From MWCO01 sp964488865 (GTDB lineage: Bacteria; Myxococcota_A; Polyangia; Polyangiales; Polyangiaceae): a stretch of 64,000 nt of DNA. Location of the stretch: positions 146,445-210,444 of the forward strand of contig CAZAWR010000005.1 in NCBI GenBank assembly GCA_964488865.1. The letters are read 5' to 3'. Below are positions 28,516 to 36,339 of this stretch, piece after piece (position 1 is the first letter of the stretch; each line of letters begins with the position of its first letter). Both the position numbers and the translations under genes were made by a program. The notes beneath the pieces are model-generated. The model ran no database searches, had not been told where the DNA came from, and saw nothing but the letters and a program-made list of their open reading frames with translations.

Positions 28516-30000
28516 TCAGCTCAGCACGGTGAGGTTCACGACGGCCCATCCTCCGGGGGTGAGGGTGATGGGCTGTCTCTTGTGAACGCCGCGGACCGTC
28601 ACGTCGACCCAGTGGGTGCCTGGAGCAAGCTGAACGCGAGAGAAGGCGATGCGCGCGGGGAGGGTCGACCAGCAGCGCGTGTCGGGGGTGTCCGCTGCGG
28701 TCAAGGTGGCTTGCGTCCCCAGGCTCAACAGCAGCCCCAGGGCGCTGTCCCCGCTCGCTTGCCGGATGGCTTCGCCCGCGACCAAGCGCGTGATCGTGCG
28801 GGTGACCGCTGCAGACACGATCGCGCCCCGCGCCTGCTGCCAGGCCTTTCTGCTCTCGAGGTCGACGGCGAGAACGCCTTCCACGGCCAGCGGGTAGCCG
28901 CCCACGGCCACGGTCGGAATAGCGAACCGGCCGCGCGGTCGTCCGAGCTCGGGGTAGTTCACCCAGGTGACGAGTCCCTGTGCCGCGAGGTGGTTGGCCT
29001 GCGAGGACTGCGCCGGGCTCATGTGGGAAGCCGACCAGGTGAGCGCCAGACCGATGGGGACGCGTTCGGCATACTTGGCCGGCACACGGCCGTAGGAGAC
29101 GACGACCAGCAACTCCGCATGCTCTGGCGCCTGCTGTGTTCCGGCCCCGACCGGCTCCGTCGCGGCTGCGGTGGGCTCGGTTCCGGTGGGCTCGGTTCCG
29201 GTGGGCTCGGTTCCGGTGGGCTCGGTCGGAGGGCTCTCCGGGGCGGGCGTGACCAACTCTGGTCCGAGGAGCGAGCGGATGCGCGGAGTGCGGTAGGAAG
29301 TTCGGCTCGCGAGCTGGCGGACGGTCGGACCGAGCGACGCGTAGCTTCCGTATTGGAGAGCCTCGTCGTAGTACCTGAGCGCTTCCTGGGGGCGGTCGCT
29401 CTTCTCGAACACGAACCCTGCGAGGTAGCTGCCTGCCCCGGTGAGCGCCACATCCGGCGCATCGTGGCTCGCGAGGTAGCGTTGCAGGACCGCGAGCCGG
29501 CGGGCCTCGACGCGCGCCCCTTGCAGGTCGCCACGCACGAGGTAGCTGACCATGTTCATGGTGTTGATCATGAGCTTCTCGTACGGGGGAGCCTTGTAAG
29601 GACCGGTGTCATCGGAATAGAGGTACCGGCCGATCTCGTCCCCTGTCGAACGCGAGAAGTCGAGAAGCTCGATCTGCTTGTCCGCCAGCTGCAGGTCTCG
29701 GCTCGACAAGGCGTACTGCTCGAGCTGAAGCAGGACCATGGAGCGATCGAGAATGAGCAGCGCGTTGTCCCCACCCGTCTTCGTGGGAAGCTCCTCCCCA
29801 CTCTCCACCCCGAGCGCTTCGTTCAGCAGCGCCAACGCATCCGAAGGACGCCCTTCGTCCAGCGCGGTGCGCGCGTCCAGCGTCCGCTCCGCGTGGCCGG
29901 CACAACCCGCGAGGACCAGGGCCGCTGCCACGATTGGGGTCGACAACAGGGGCCACCAGCCACCAGCCCCTTGGCAGCTGCTCTCGTCTGTCCATCGCAC
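28516..30000 (-). CDS. COG3014-like TPR lipoprotein next to LpoB
   Basis: A 494-residue lipoprotein: a hydrophobic segment ends at VLAGC (Cys33). GTG 30000 is the only start that retains this signal. A helical TPR-like part (ALALLNEALGVESG, LDRSMVLLQLEQYALSSRDL, ALRYYDEALQYG) spans about 35-245, and a Thr/Pro/Glu repeat (PTGTE copies) spans about 258-278. The C-terminal half includes YGRVPAKYAERVPIGLAL and LVAGEAIRQASGDSALGLLL, both like the COG3014 family. In Vibrio and Shewanella, COG3014 genes also stand beside lpoB, supporting the call. The gene lies 29 bases after lpoB. The role is unknown, possibly in cell-wall synthesis control. Confidence 0.75.
   Translation of the reverse strand: MRWTDESSCQGAGGWWPLLSTPIVAAALVLAGCAGHAERTLDARTALDEGRPSDALALLNEALGVESGEELPTKTGGDNALLILDRSMVLLQLEQYALSSRDLQLADKQIELLDFSRSTGDEIGRYLYSDDTGPYKAPPYEKLMINTMNMVSYLVRGDLQGARVEARRLAVLQRYLASHDAPDVALTGAGSYLAGFVFEKSDRPQEALRYYDEALQYGSYASLGPTVRQLASRTSYRTPRIRSLLGPELVTPAPESPPTEPTGTEPTGTEPTGTEPTAAATEPVGAGTQQAPEHAELLVVVSYGRVPAKYAERVPIGLALTWSASHMSPAQSSQANHLAAQGLVTWVNYPELGRPRGRFAIPTVAVGGYPLAVEGVLAVDLESRKAWQQARGAIVSAAVTRTITRLVAGEAIRQASGDSALGLLLSLGTQATLTAADTPDTRCWSTLPARIAFSRVQLAPGTHWVDVTVRGVHKRQPITLTPGGWAVVNLTVLS
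29171..29229 (-). repeat. 15-base tandem repeat inside the COG3014-like gene
   Basis: Three exact copies plus a partial fourth of a 15-base unit (GTGGGCTCGGTTCCG on the plus strand) encode the pentapeptide repeat PTGTE between the two halves of the lipoprotein. The period is a multiple of three, so copy-number change would keep the frame. Confidence 0.9.
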
Positions 30001-30029
30001 CGTGCGTCGCGCTCGGTTCCGCAAGGGGC

Positions 30030-30632
30030 TTACTCCTGCAAGATCGCCTTCGTGATCTGTGACTTGTTCTGGAACAGGATGTCCCCCGTCTCCACATCGA
30101 CGATCTGCATGAACATGAAGTACTGCACTCGTCGCTCGTCCCCGAATCGTTCGTCGGCGGAGAAGACCTTTCCCGTGACGAAGTACCGTGCCCCCACCTG
30201 CTTGCCCCACCGCGCCACGTTTGCCGGGTCGTACCCCCCGCCATGCTGGCGACGAATCTCGTCCATGATCTGAGGCTGTCGCTCGAGGCTCACGACACGC
30301 ACCTCGCCCTTCTCGATGAGGAGCGTTTCCACCTCGCTCACGAGCGCTTCGAGTACCCCGTCGATGTGCTCGCTCGTCTCGTTGCGCATGGGAACGACGG
30401 CGACGGAAGGGCGCCCCTCCGTGCGCCATCGCCGCAGGGCGGCGGAGCCGTCGAACGCCTTCATGTTCTCGTGCATCAAGGTCTGCAGATCATGCTTGTC
30501 GAGGCCCGTGCCGAAGGCTTCCTGGTCGAGCCCGTCGACCTGCTGTCCGCGGACAGCGACGGGATTTCCGCCGCAACCGACGATCAAGGCGGCGAAGGAG
30601 ATGAGCATGGCGGACGACCAGGGGATGCGCAT
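30030..30632 (-). CDS. lpoB: Penicillin-binding-protein activator LpoB-like lipoprotein
   Basis: A 200-residue outer-membrane lipoprotein. The signal peptide ends at ALIVGC. The mature domain has the LpoB fold pattern: DLQTLMHENMKAF, VAVVPMRNETSEHID, VRVVSLERQ, ARWGKQVGARYFVTGKVFS and MFMQIVDVETGDILFQNKSQITK. In enterobacteria LpoB crosses the peptidoglycan to stimulate PBP1b; this one has a much shorter N-terminal linker. AAAGGAT precedes ATG 30632. A COG3014-like gene follows in the operon. Without a recognised PBP partner the PBP-activator role is an inference from family. Confidence 0.88.
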   Translation of the reverse strand: MRIPWSSAMLISFAALIVGCGGNPVAVRGQQVDGLDQEAFGTGLDKHDLQTLMHENMKAFDGSAALRRWRTEGRPSVAVVPMRNETSEHIDGVLEALVSEVETLLIEKGEVRVVSLERQPQIMDEIRRQHGGGYDPANVARWGKQVGARYFVTGKVFSADERFGDERRVQYFMFMQIVDVETGDILFQNKSQITKAILQE

Positions 30633-30681
30633 GGGCGAGATCCTTTCCTGCAGGGTGGTACGAGAGCGAACGGGGATTGCT

Positions 30682-30695
30682 GCCTCCATGGAGGC
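30682..30695. promoter_or_regulatory. 14-base perfect palindrome upstream of lpoB
   Basis: GCCTCCATGGAGGC is fully self-complementary and lies 50 bases upstream of the lpoB start in the 221-base gap below the XRE-cupin gene. It may be an operator; chance is not excluded for a single GC-rich palindrome. Confidence 0.3.
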
Positions 30696-30853
30696 GACGG
30701 AAGAAAGACATGCACGCCGGATGCCGTCGTGTTTTCCCCGCGCGAGAGCCGGTGATGCGGCGTCCAGTAGGGGAAGGTCGCGTGGAAACCGTGGCGTGGC
30801 GATCACGAGCGGTGTGAGCACGGGTTCACAGTCTGGAGCCGGGGGGACCACGG

Positions 30854-31411
30854 TCAGCCTCCATAGAGGATGAGAGACAGTCCTCGGAAGGGCTTGGTAC
30901 CGAGGGCTCGATACGCATGGGCGACGTCGGCTCGGAAGAACACGGCGTCTCGCGGACCGAGTTCGTAGCTATCGGGGCCAATGACCAGGGACAGGCGACC
31001 CGAGGACACGACCACCTGCTCGTGGGTTCCCGGGGGATGGGGGTCGGCCTGTTCGATGGCGCCCGGGGCGAGCTCGAGCTCGTACAGCTCCACCTTGTGA
31101 CCTGGAACTTGGGCGAGGAGCGGACGGCTCAGGAACGCACGGTCTGCGGAGTAGAGGAATCGCGCGTCGGCGAGGCGGGAGACCCGGACAGCGGGTGGGG
31201 CGGTGGCGTCGATCAGCTCCGCGAAGGGGACCCCCAAGCCCTCAGCGACTTTCCACAGCACGGCGATGGTCGGGTTGGTCTTCAGGGTCTCGATCTGGCT
31301 GAGCATCGCCCGGCTGACGCCTGATCGCGCGGCGAGGTCTTGCAAGCTCAGGCCCGAGGCCAATCGCAGCGACCTGAGACGGTGAGCCACTTGCTGGTTG
31401 ATCTCGTCCAC
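30854..31411 (-). CDS. XRE-family regulator with C-terminal cupin domain
   Basis: A 185-residue transcription factor. The N-terminal helix-turn-helix (about 8-62) reads LRLASGLSLQDLAARSGVSRAMLSQIE with NPTIAVLWKVAEGL. The cupin sensor domain (about 100-185) has YELELAPGAIEQADPHPPGTHEQVVVSS with the His/Glu metal-site pattern. Members of this class often repress amino-acid or polyamine genes and are displaced by a small ligand. It is divergent from cysK, 127 bases apart, across a promoter flanked by an inverted repeat, so it probably regulates cysK and itself. Confidence 0.93.
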   Translation of the reverse strand: MDEINQQVAHRLRSLRLASGLSLQDLAARSGVSRAMLSQIETLKTNPTIAVLWKVAEGLGVPFAELIDATAPPAVRVSRLADARFLYSADRAFLSRPLLAQVPGHKVELYELELAPGAIEQADPHPPGTHEQVVVSSGRLSLVIGPDSYELGPRDAVFFRADVAHAYRALGTKPFRGLSLILYGG

Positions 31412-31429
31412 GGAACGTCCTGCTGTATG

Positions 31430-31473
31430 TTATAGCGAACAGTCAATTGACATATTGGATCTGTTCACTATAA
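31430..31473. promoter_or_regulatory. Inverted-repeat operator between XRE-cupin gene and cysK
   Basis: Arms 31430-31442 (TTATAGCGAACAG) and 31461-31473 (CTGTTCACTATAA) are complementary except at one base, with an 18-base centre that itself contains the palindrome GTCAATTGAC (31442-31451). The right arm covers the cysK -10 box, so binding should block RNA polymerase. The adjacent XRE-cupin protein is the obvious ligand. Confidence 0.75.
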
Positions 31474-31474
31474 T
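31447..31474 (+). promoter_or_regulatory. Consensus sigma70 promoter of cysK
   Basis: TTGACA (31447-31452) and TATAAT (31469-31474) are both perfect consensus hexamers separated by 16 bases, about 65 bases before the cysK start. Such a perfect AT-rich promoter is rare in this window. Confidence 0.85.
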
Positions 31475-31538
31475 GACCAACCCGGACCGCAAGATCAAGC
31501 CACGTGGCGGTCCCGTTCACTTTCTCGGAGGCTTGCTC

Positions 31539-32516
31539 ATGTCCAACGTATTTCAAGACAACTCGCGCTCGATCGGTCGTACCCCGCTCGTGCGATTGAA
31601 CCGGGTAGCGGCGGGGGCAGCGGCCACGGTGCTGGCGAAGATCGAGGGCAGAAATCCTGCGTACTCGGTGAAGTGCCGCATCGGAGCGGCCATGATCTGG
31701 GACGCTGAAGATCGGGGTTTGCTCCGCCCTGGCAAGGAGATCGTGGAGCCGACCAGCGGAAACACGGGAATCGCCCTGGCGTACGTCGCGGCGGCCAAGG
31801 GCTACCCCATTACCCTCACCATGCCCGAGACCATGAGCGTCGAGCGGAGGAAGATTCTCGCTGCGTTCGGTGCGAAGTTGGTGCTGACCGAGGGCTCGCA
31901 AGGGATGAAGGGCGCCATTGCGCGTGCGGAGAGCATCGTCGCGAGCGACCCTGAGCGATACTTCATGCCCCAGCAGTTCAAGAACCCGGCGAACCCCGCC
32001 ATCCATGAGACCACGACCGGGCCCGAAATCTGGGACGACACCGATGGGGCGGTCGACGTGCTCGTGGCCGGGGTAGGCACGGGCGGGACGATCACTGGGG
32101 TCTCCCGCTACATCAAGCGCACCCGGAACAAGCCGATCGTGTCAGTGGCCGTCGAGCCATCTCACAGCCCCGTTATCTCCCAGACGCTCGCGGGAGAGGA
32201 CCTCAAGCCGGGCCCCCACAAGATTCAGGGCATCGGGGCCGGCTTCGTCCCGGATATCCTGGACCTATCTCTCGTGGACCGGGTCGAGCAGGTCACCAAC
32301 GACGAGGCCATCGAGTTTGCCCGTCGTCTTGCGCGAGAGGAAGGCATCCTGGCTGGGGTGTCTTGCGGAGCGGCCACGGCGGTTGCTGTGAGATTGGCCT
32401 TTGACCCGTCTTTTGCCGGGAAGACCATTGTGGTCGTCCTGCCCGACTCGGGGGAGCGCTACCTCAGCGGTCCGCTTTTCGAAGGCCTCTTCGACGCGGA
32501 AGGAAAGGCCCCGTAG
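31539..32516 (+). CDS. cysK: Cysteine synthase A (O-acetylserine sulfhydrylase)
   Basis: A 325-residue PLP enzyme making cysteine from O-acetylserine and sulfide. The PLP lysine is Lys45 (NPAYSVKCRIG), the substrate loop is SGNTG (73-77), the phosphate-binding loop is GVGTGGT, and PDSGERYLS is at the end. Wording is unusually close to enterobacterial CysK (LTMPETMSVERRK, SVAVEPSHSPVI, KIQGIGAGFVPD), which suggests transfer from or close kinship with the gammaproteobacterial type. TCGGAGG sits upstream of ATG 31539; an earlier in-frame start would add an unrelated tail. Regulated by the divergent XRE-cupin gene, by inference. Confidence 0.95.
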   Translation: MSNVFQDNSRSIGRTPLVRLNRVAAGAAATVLAKIEGRNPAYSVKCRIGAAMIWDAEDRGLLRPGKEIVEPTSGNTGIALAYVAAAKGYPITLTMPETMSVERRKILAAFGAKLVLTEGSQGMKGAIARAESIVASDPERYFMPQQFKNPANPAIHETTTGPEIWDDTDGAVDVLVAGVGTGGTITGVSRYIKRTRNKPIVSVAVEPSHSPVISQTLAGEDLKPGPHKIQGIGAGFVPDILDLSLVDRVEQVTNDEAIEFARRLAREEGILAGVSCGAATAVAVRLAFDPSFAGKTIVVVLPDSGERYLSGPLFEGLFDAEGKAP

Positions 32517-32632
32517 GCTCCGTCGCGCGATATCGCACGACGGAACTTGCACTCCTGGAAGCGCTCGTCGGCCGTTTGGGCGCAACTGTTTGAAATCTCG
32601 ACGCGTCTTGGTGGCACAGTGAATGCATTGTG

Positions 32633-32739
32633 TTGGAGCGCAACGTTGGTCGTGACTAACGCCCCCCCTGTCCCTGACGTTGCGCTAACTATCCAACGCC
32701 CGGTTGACGAATAGCCCCCCCGCGTCCCGGGCGTTGACC
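32633..32739. repeat. Complex inverted and direct repeats downstream of cysK
   Basis: AGCGCAACG (32637-32645) is perfectly complementary to CGTTGCGCT (32678-32686), extended by TTGGA (32633-32637) against TCCAA (32692-32696). A C7-containing segment at 32661-32685 recurs in modified form at 32714-32739 (shared GCCCCCCC, GTCCC and CGTTG). This fills most of the 264-base gap between cysK and napB. It may terminate cysK or be a decayed repeat element. Confidence 0.5.
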
Positions 32740-32768
32740 CTTTTGTGGGCCTCGATCTGAGGCTCTTT

Positions 32769-32803
32769 CCCCCCCAGGCGCTAGCGAGGCGCCCAGGGGG
32801 GGG
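32769..32803. terminator. Strong GC hairpin overlapping the napB stop
   Basis: A run of seven C pairs with a run of eight G, with GGCGC/GCGCC pairing inside and a short loop containing the napB stop codon (32781-32783). It lies between convergent cysK and napB and could end transcription from both sides, although neither side has a long T-run. Confidence 0.5.
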
Positions 32804-33521
32804 AGTGCTCAACGTTCGCTGCGTGACACTGGGTGCATTGGGACCGCTCCGGGTGCGTCGTGCGAAGTCCGGGTAGTCCGGCCACCCCGTGACAGCTCTC
32901 GCAACGGTCTCGCATCCAGGCGGGATGGGGCATGACAGGCGGCGCTCCCTCCCACGCACGCTCGGTCGCCTTGTCTGGATGATGTCCCGCGAACGCGTTG
33001 TCGGGTGGCGGGGGCTTCTCGAAGCGAGGTTCGGCTGTCACATGGCATTGGGTGCAGTTCGCGTAGGGAGGGTGGGAAATAGCGCGCGCCACGCGCCCTT
33101 CGACCACGAGGCCGTCACGGTGGCATGCGAGGCAGGCCGCCGCGTTCTGCTCATCGATGGGGTGAGGGACGACAGGGGGCGCGCCGTCGTAGGCTCGCAA
33201 AGAGGCCCGCGTCGCGTGTGCTTCGGCGTGTTGTTGCGGGGTCCTCGTCACGGGGTCGGACACGGCGGGCAGGGCGGAGCGCAACGAACCGAGATCACTG
33301 CGAACCACCGCGTTGGGGCCATGCTGGCGTGCGCGCCAATCCAGATAGGATTGGCCCGGGATCGCGCCTGACAGGCTTGCCACGGGCTCGGGGGCGGGAG
33401 GCGACTTGACCTGCGCGGGGCGAATGCCCACGGCGTATCCCACCGCGGCCACGCCAAGGGCCATGGCCAGTGCCACATTGACCGCTCGCGGATAGGGAGC
33501 CAAAGGGGGGGGCGTTTCCAT
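32781..33521 (-). CDS. napB: NapB-like periplasmic c-type cytochrome with four heme sites
   Basis: A 246-residue membrane-anchored or exported cytochrome (hydrophobic segment at 13-32). Four CxxCH motifs are at 130-134, 156-160, 207-211 and 229-233. Ordinary NapB is a diheme protein of about 150 residues. Here the diheme unit appears twice, each starting with a matching phrase (YDGAPPVVPHP at 111 and WEGAPPVMPHP at 190), so an internal duplication is the simplest explanation. It would pass electrons to NapA. ATG 33521 follows GAGAGG. Only 12 bases separate it from napA. Confidence 0.88.
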   Translation of the reverse strand: METPPPLAPYPRAVNVALAMALGVAAVGYAVGIRPAQVKSPPAPEPVASLSGAIPGQSYLDWRARQHGPNAVVRSDLGSLRSALPAVSDPVTRTPQQHAEAHATRASLRAYDGAPPVVPHPIDEQNAAACLACHRDGLVVEGRVARAISHPPYANCTQCHVTAEPRFEKPPPPDNAFAGHHPDKATERAWEGAPPVMPHPAWMRDRCESCHGVAGLPGLRTTHPERSQCTQCHAANVEHSPPWAPR

Positions 33522-33533
33522 GCTGGCCTCTCG

Positions 33534-35942
33534 TCAGGCGGTCACGCGCGAGATGCTCGCCGCGCACTTCTTGTAGTCCGGTTGCTTCGAGAAGAAGTCG
33601 AAGTCCTCGAGCGTGATCAGGTTGACGAGCCTGTCCTCGTCGAAGAAAGGAATGAACAGCAGACCCCTCGGGGGGGAACCGCGCCCGCCGATCCACGCCC
33701 GCACGTCGACGTTTCCCCGACGCGTGGTGACCTTCACCAAATCGCCGTTGTGAATGCCAGCGTCGCGCGCATCGTCCGGGTTCATCTCCAGATAGGCTTC
33801 GGGCATGGCGCGGAGCAACTGGGGGACCCGTCGGGTCATGGTGCCAGAATGCCAGTGCTCGAGAACACGCCCCGTGCAGAGCCAGAAGGGGAAGTCCTTG
33901 CTCGGAGACTCGGGGGGTGGCACGTAGGGCCGGAACCATATCTGCGCTCGGCCGTTCTTCGTGGTGGAGTGATAGAACTCGATGCCCTGTCCCTTCTTCA
34001 CGTAGGGATCGTCGAACTCGGCGAATCGGAATCGCGTCTCCCTCCAGCTTCCGTCCTTCTGCTGCACCACCGGCCAGCGCAGTCCCCGCGCCTTGACGTA
34101 CTCGTCGTAGGGCGCGAGGTCCTTGTGCTTCATGCGCGTGAACTGCCGGTACTCTTCAAAGAGATGCCGGTCGACGTTGACGTCGTAGTAGCGCTTGAAG
34201 TCCCACACGGGGACGGGCTTGCCGCTCGGGTCGCGCACGTCGAAGAGGAACTGGCCGTCCTTGTCTTTCATGCCCGGATGACCCCGGTCGTGGAGCCGCC
34301 GGGCTAGCGCGATGGTCTGCCAGCAGTCGTCCCGCGCCTCTCCTGGCGGCTTCACCAGGCGGAACCATTGCTGCGTACGGCGCTCCGAGTTGCCGAACAT
34401 GCCGTTCTTCTCGACCCACAAGGCCGAAGGCAGGACGAGGTCCGCCAGCCGCGTCGTGGCGGTCGGGTACACGTCGGACACGACCAGGAACTTGTCTCCC
34501 AGCTTTTCCTTGGCACCGAAGAGCTTCTGCAAGTTGGGGAGCGTTTGCCCGGGGTTGGTGACCTGTACCCAGATCGTGTGGATGTCGCCGCCCTGATCCG
34601 TGGGAGTGCAGAACTTCTCCCACATCTTCACGGTGTGGTGGCCGGGGGTCTTGCTGATGCGGCCCGGAGGAACGTTCCAGAACGCCTCGGTCTGCTTGCG
34701 ATGGTCGTCGTTGGTGACAACGCGGCCGCCGGGCAGAGCGTGGGAGAGGGTGCCGACCTCGCGGACGGTTCCGCACGCCGAGGGTTGGCCTGTGAGGCTG
34801 GTGGGGGCGTCGCCGGGCTTGCCGAAGTGGCCGCTGAGCAGGTGAATGCCGTGCACAAGGGTGTTGATGGCCGTGCCCTGCGTGTGTTGGTTCATGCCCA
34901 TGCACCAGAGGCTCGTGATGCGCAGCGTCCGGTCGCCGAAGAGATCCGCGAGCATCCGGATGTCCTGGGCGGGCACCCCTGAGATTTCCTGGACGTGCTC
35001 GGGCGTGTAAGGAGCAAGACTCTCGCGGTACTCGTCGAACGTGATGGCCTTGCCGTTCAACTCCCGGGGCTCGCTGTCCCCCCGAAACGCGCAGTGCTTG
35101 TCCACGAAGTCCTTGTCGAAGGTCCCGCGTTCCAGGAGCAAGTGGGCAATGCCGTTGGCGATGGCGAGGTCCGTGTGGGGCTTGAACACAAGCACGTTCT
35201 GGCAGTGCTGGCTCGACCGGGTGCGGCGCGTGCAGATGTCGATGACCTTGATGTCGTCGCCGCGGGAGCGGCGGTCGATGACGCGGGAGAAGAGGACCGG
35301 GTGCATCTCTGCGGGGTTGTTCCCCCAGAGGATGAGGACGTTGCATTCGTCGAGGTCCTGGTAGCATCCCGCGGGTTCGTCGACGCCATAGGTGGCGAGG
35401 AAGCCTGTGACTGCGGATGACATGCACAGGCGCGCGTTCGGATCGATGTGGTTGTTGCCAAGGCCGCCCTTCATGAACTTTTGTGCGGCATAGCCTTCGG
35501 GGATCGTCCACTGCCCGCTCCCATAGAAGGCGAACCCTCCCGGGTCCTTCATGACGCGGTCGGCGAGCACGTCCAGTGCCTCATCCCAGCTGATCGGAAC
35601 GAGATTGCCATTCTTGCGGAGCAGGGGGCGCGTGAGACGATCCTGGCCGTACAGGATTAGCCCCACGTGATACCCCTTCACGCACAAAAGTCCCTTGTTG
35701 ACGTCGGCCTGGGGATCGCCGGCGATGGCCGCGACCTTGCCGTTCTTGCGCCCGACGAGGACGTGGCATCCGGTCCCGCAGAATCGGCAGGGCGCTTTCT
35801 GCCAGTCGAGGTCGGGCATGGTGGTACGCGGGTCGCCGGGACCGGCGCTTGCCGCGGGGCGTCCGACGGAGCCCAGAGCGGCGGTGGACGCAACGCCAAG
35901 TGCTGCAGACCGGACGAAGGAACGCCGTGTGAAGTCAGACAT
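33534..35942 (-). CDS. napA: Periplasmic nitrate reductase catalytic subunit
   Basis: An 802-residue molybdopterin enzyme reducing nitrate to nitrite in the periplasm. A Tat signal is present (TRRSFVRSAALG). The [4Fe-4S] ligands are Cys52, Cys55, Cys59 and Cys87 (APCRFCGTGCHV, GLLCVKG). Cys173 in NARLCMSSAV is the molybdenum ligand typical of NapA. Later motifs include GNNPAEMHPV, GMNQHTQGT, SGHFGKPG and the MGD-binding C-terminal CTGRVLEHWHSGTMTRR. The ATG at 35942 has GGAGGA upstream and overlaps the end of napD by eight bases. Gene order is napD-napA-napB. Confidence 0.96.
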   Translation of the reverse strand: MSDFTRRSFVRSAALGVASTAALGSVGRPAASAGPGDPRTTMPDLDWQKAPCRFCGTGCHVLVGRKNGKVAAIAGDPQADVNKGLLCVKGYHVGLILYGQDRLTRPLLRKNGNLVPISWDEALDVLADRVMKDPGGFAFYGSGQWTIPEGYAAQKFMKGGLGNNHIDPNARLCMSSAVTGFLATYGVDEPAGCYQDLDECNVLILWGNNPAEMHPVLFSRVIDRRSRGDDIKVIDICTRRTRSSQHCQNVLVFKPHTDLAIANGIAHLLLERGTFDKDFVDKHCAFRGDSEPRELNGKAITFDEYRESLAPYTPEHVQEISGVPAQDIRMLADLFGDRTLRITSLWCMGMNQHTQGTAINTLVHGIHLLSGHFGKPGDAPTSLTGQPSACGTVREVGTLSHALPGGRVVTNDDHRKQTEAFWNVPPGRISKTPGHHTVKMWEKFCTPTDQGGDIHTIWVQVTNPGQTLPNLQKLFGAKEKLGDKFLVVSDVYPTATTRLADLVLPSALWVEKNGMFGNSERRTQQWFRLVKPPGEARDDCWQTIALARRLHDRGHPGMKDKDGQFLFDVRDPSGKPVPVWDFKRYYDVNVDRHLFEEYRQFTRMKHKDLAPYDEYVKARGLRWPVVQQKDGSWRETRFRFAEFDDPYVKKGQGIEFYHSTTKNGRAQIWFRPYVPPPESPSKDFPFWLCTGRVLEHWHSGTMTRRVPQLLRAMPEAYLEMNPDDARDAGIHNGDLVKVTTRRGNVDVRAWIGGRGSPPRGLLFIPFFDEDRLVNLITLEDFDFFSKQPDYKKCAASISRVTA

Positions 35943-36207
35943 GGGGTCCTCCAGACAGGGGCGGGACGTCTTCGGGTTCGTCGAAGAAGACACCGACCAC
36001 GTCGACGTGGGCGATGCCAGGCAGCTCGAGGAGTCTGCCCACGGCGTCTATGTCTTCTTGGAGCGAAGGGGTGTCGAGCACGGCCGGGACGCGAAGGGCG
36101 ACGGGGGTACCGAGCGTGAGCGAGGGCCAACGGGCGAGGGTTTCGAGTGTGTGTTCGGGGAGGAGGGTGCCCGGGTCGAGCCAGAGCAAGAGGGAGCTGA
36201 TGGCCAT
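35935..36207 (-). CDS. napD: NapD-type chaperone for NapA
   Basis: A 90-residue small cytosolic protein in the position of napD, overlapping the napA start. It has the ferredoxin-like beta-alpha-beta arrangement of NapD (ISSLLLWLDPG, LALRVPAVLDTP, IAHVDVVGVFFD), including the VGVFFDE phrase reminiscent of the family ending. NapD binds the Tat signal of NapA to coordinate cofactor insertion and export. Sequence similarity is modest, so context carries weight. No clear ribosome site precedes ATG 36207. Confidence 0.75.
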   Translation of the reverse strand: MAISSLLLWLDPGTLLPEHTLETLARWPSLTLGTPVALRVPAVLDTPSLQEDIDAVGRLLELPGIAHVDVVGVFFDEPEDVPPLSGGPHV

Positions 36208-36236
36208 GAGGAGAGGCTACATCTAGTGAAAGACGA

Positions 36237-36268
36237 ATTCAAGAGTGAAGTATCTTTTTTTCTTGAAT
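36237..36268. promoter_or_regulatory. Inverted repeat between napDAB and the cytochrome/NrfD operon
   Basis: ATTCAAGA (36237-36244) and TCTTGAAT (36261-36268) are perfect complements separated by 16 bases, in the AT-rich gap between the divergent starts at 36207 and 36340. Its position suits a regulator controlling both sides, for example the Rrf2 protein encoded at the end of the right-hand operon. Confidence 0.5.
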
Positions 36269-36339
36269 AGAGGGGGCTGCTCGCGCTAGCTTTGAGGTCG
36301 AACCCGTTGGACCTCCGAACCTCGTCGGGTGACAACCGC

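Noticed and set aside
29171..29229. Short tandem repeats as a CRISPR array
   Set aside because: Units are contiguous, without unique spacers, and in frame in a gene. The same holds for 59831-59902.
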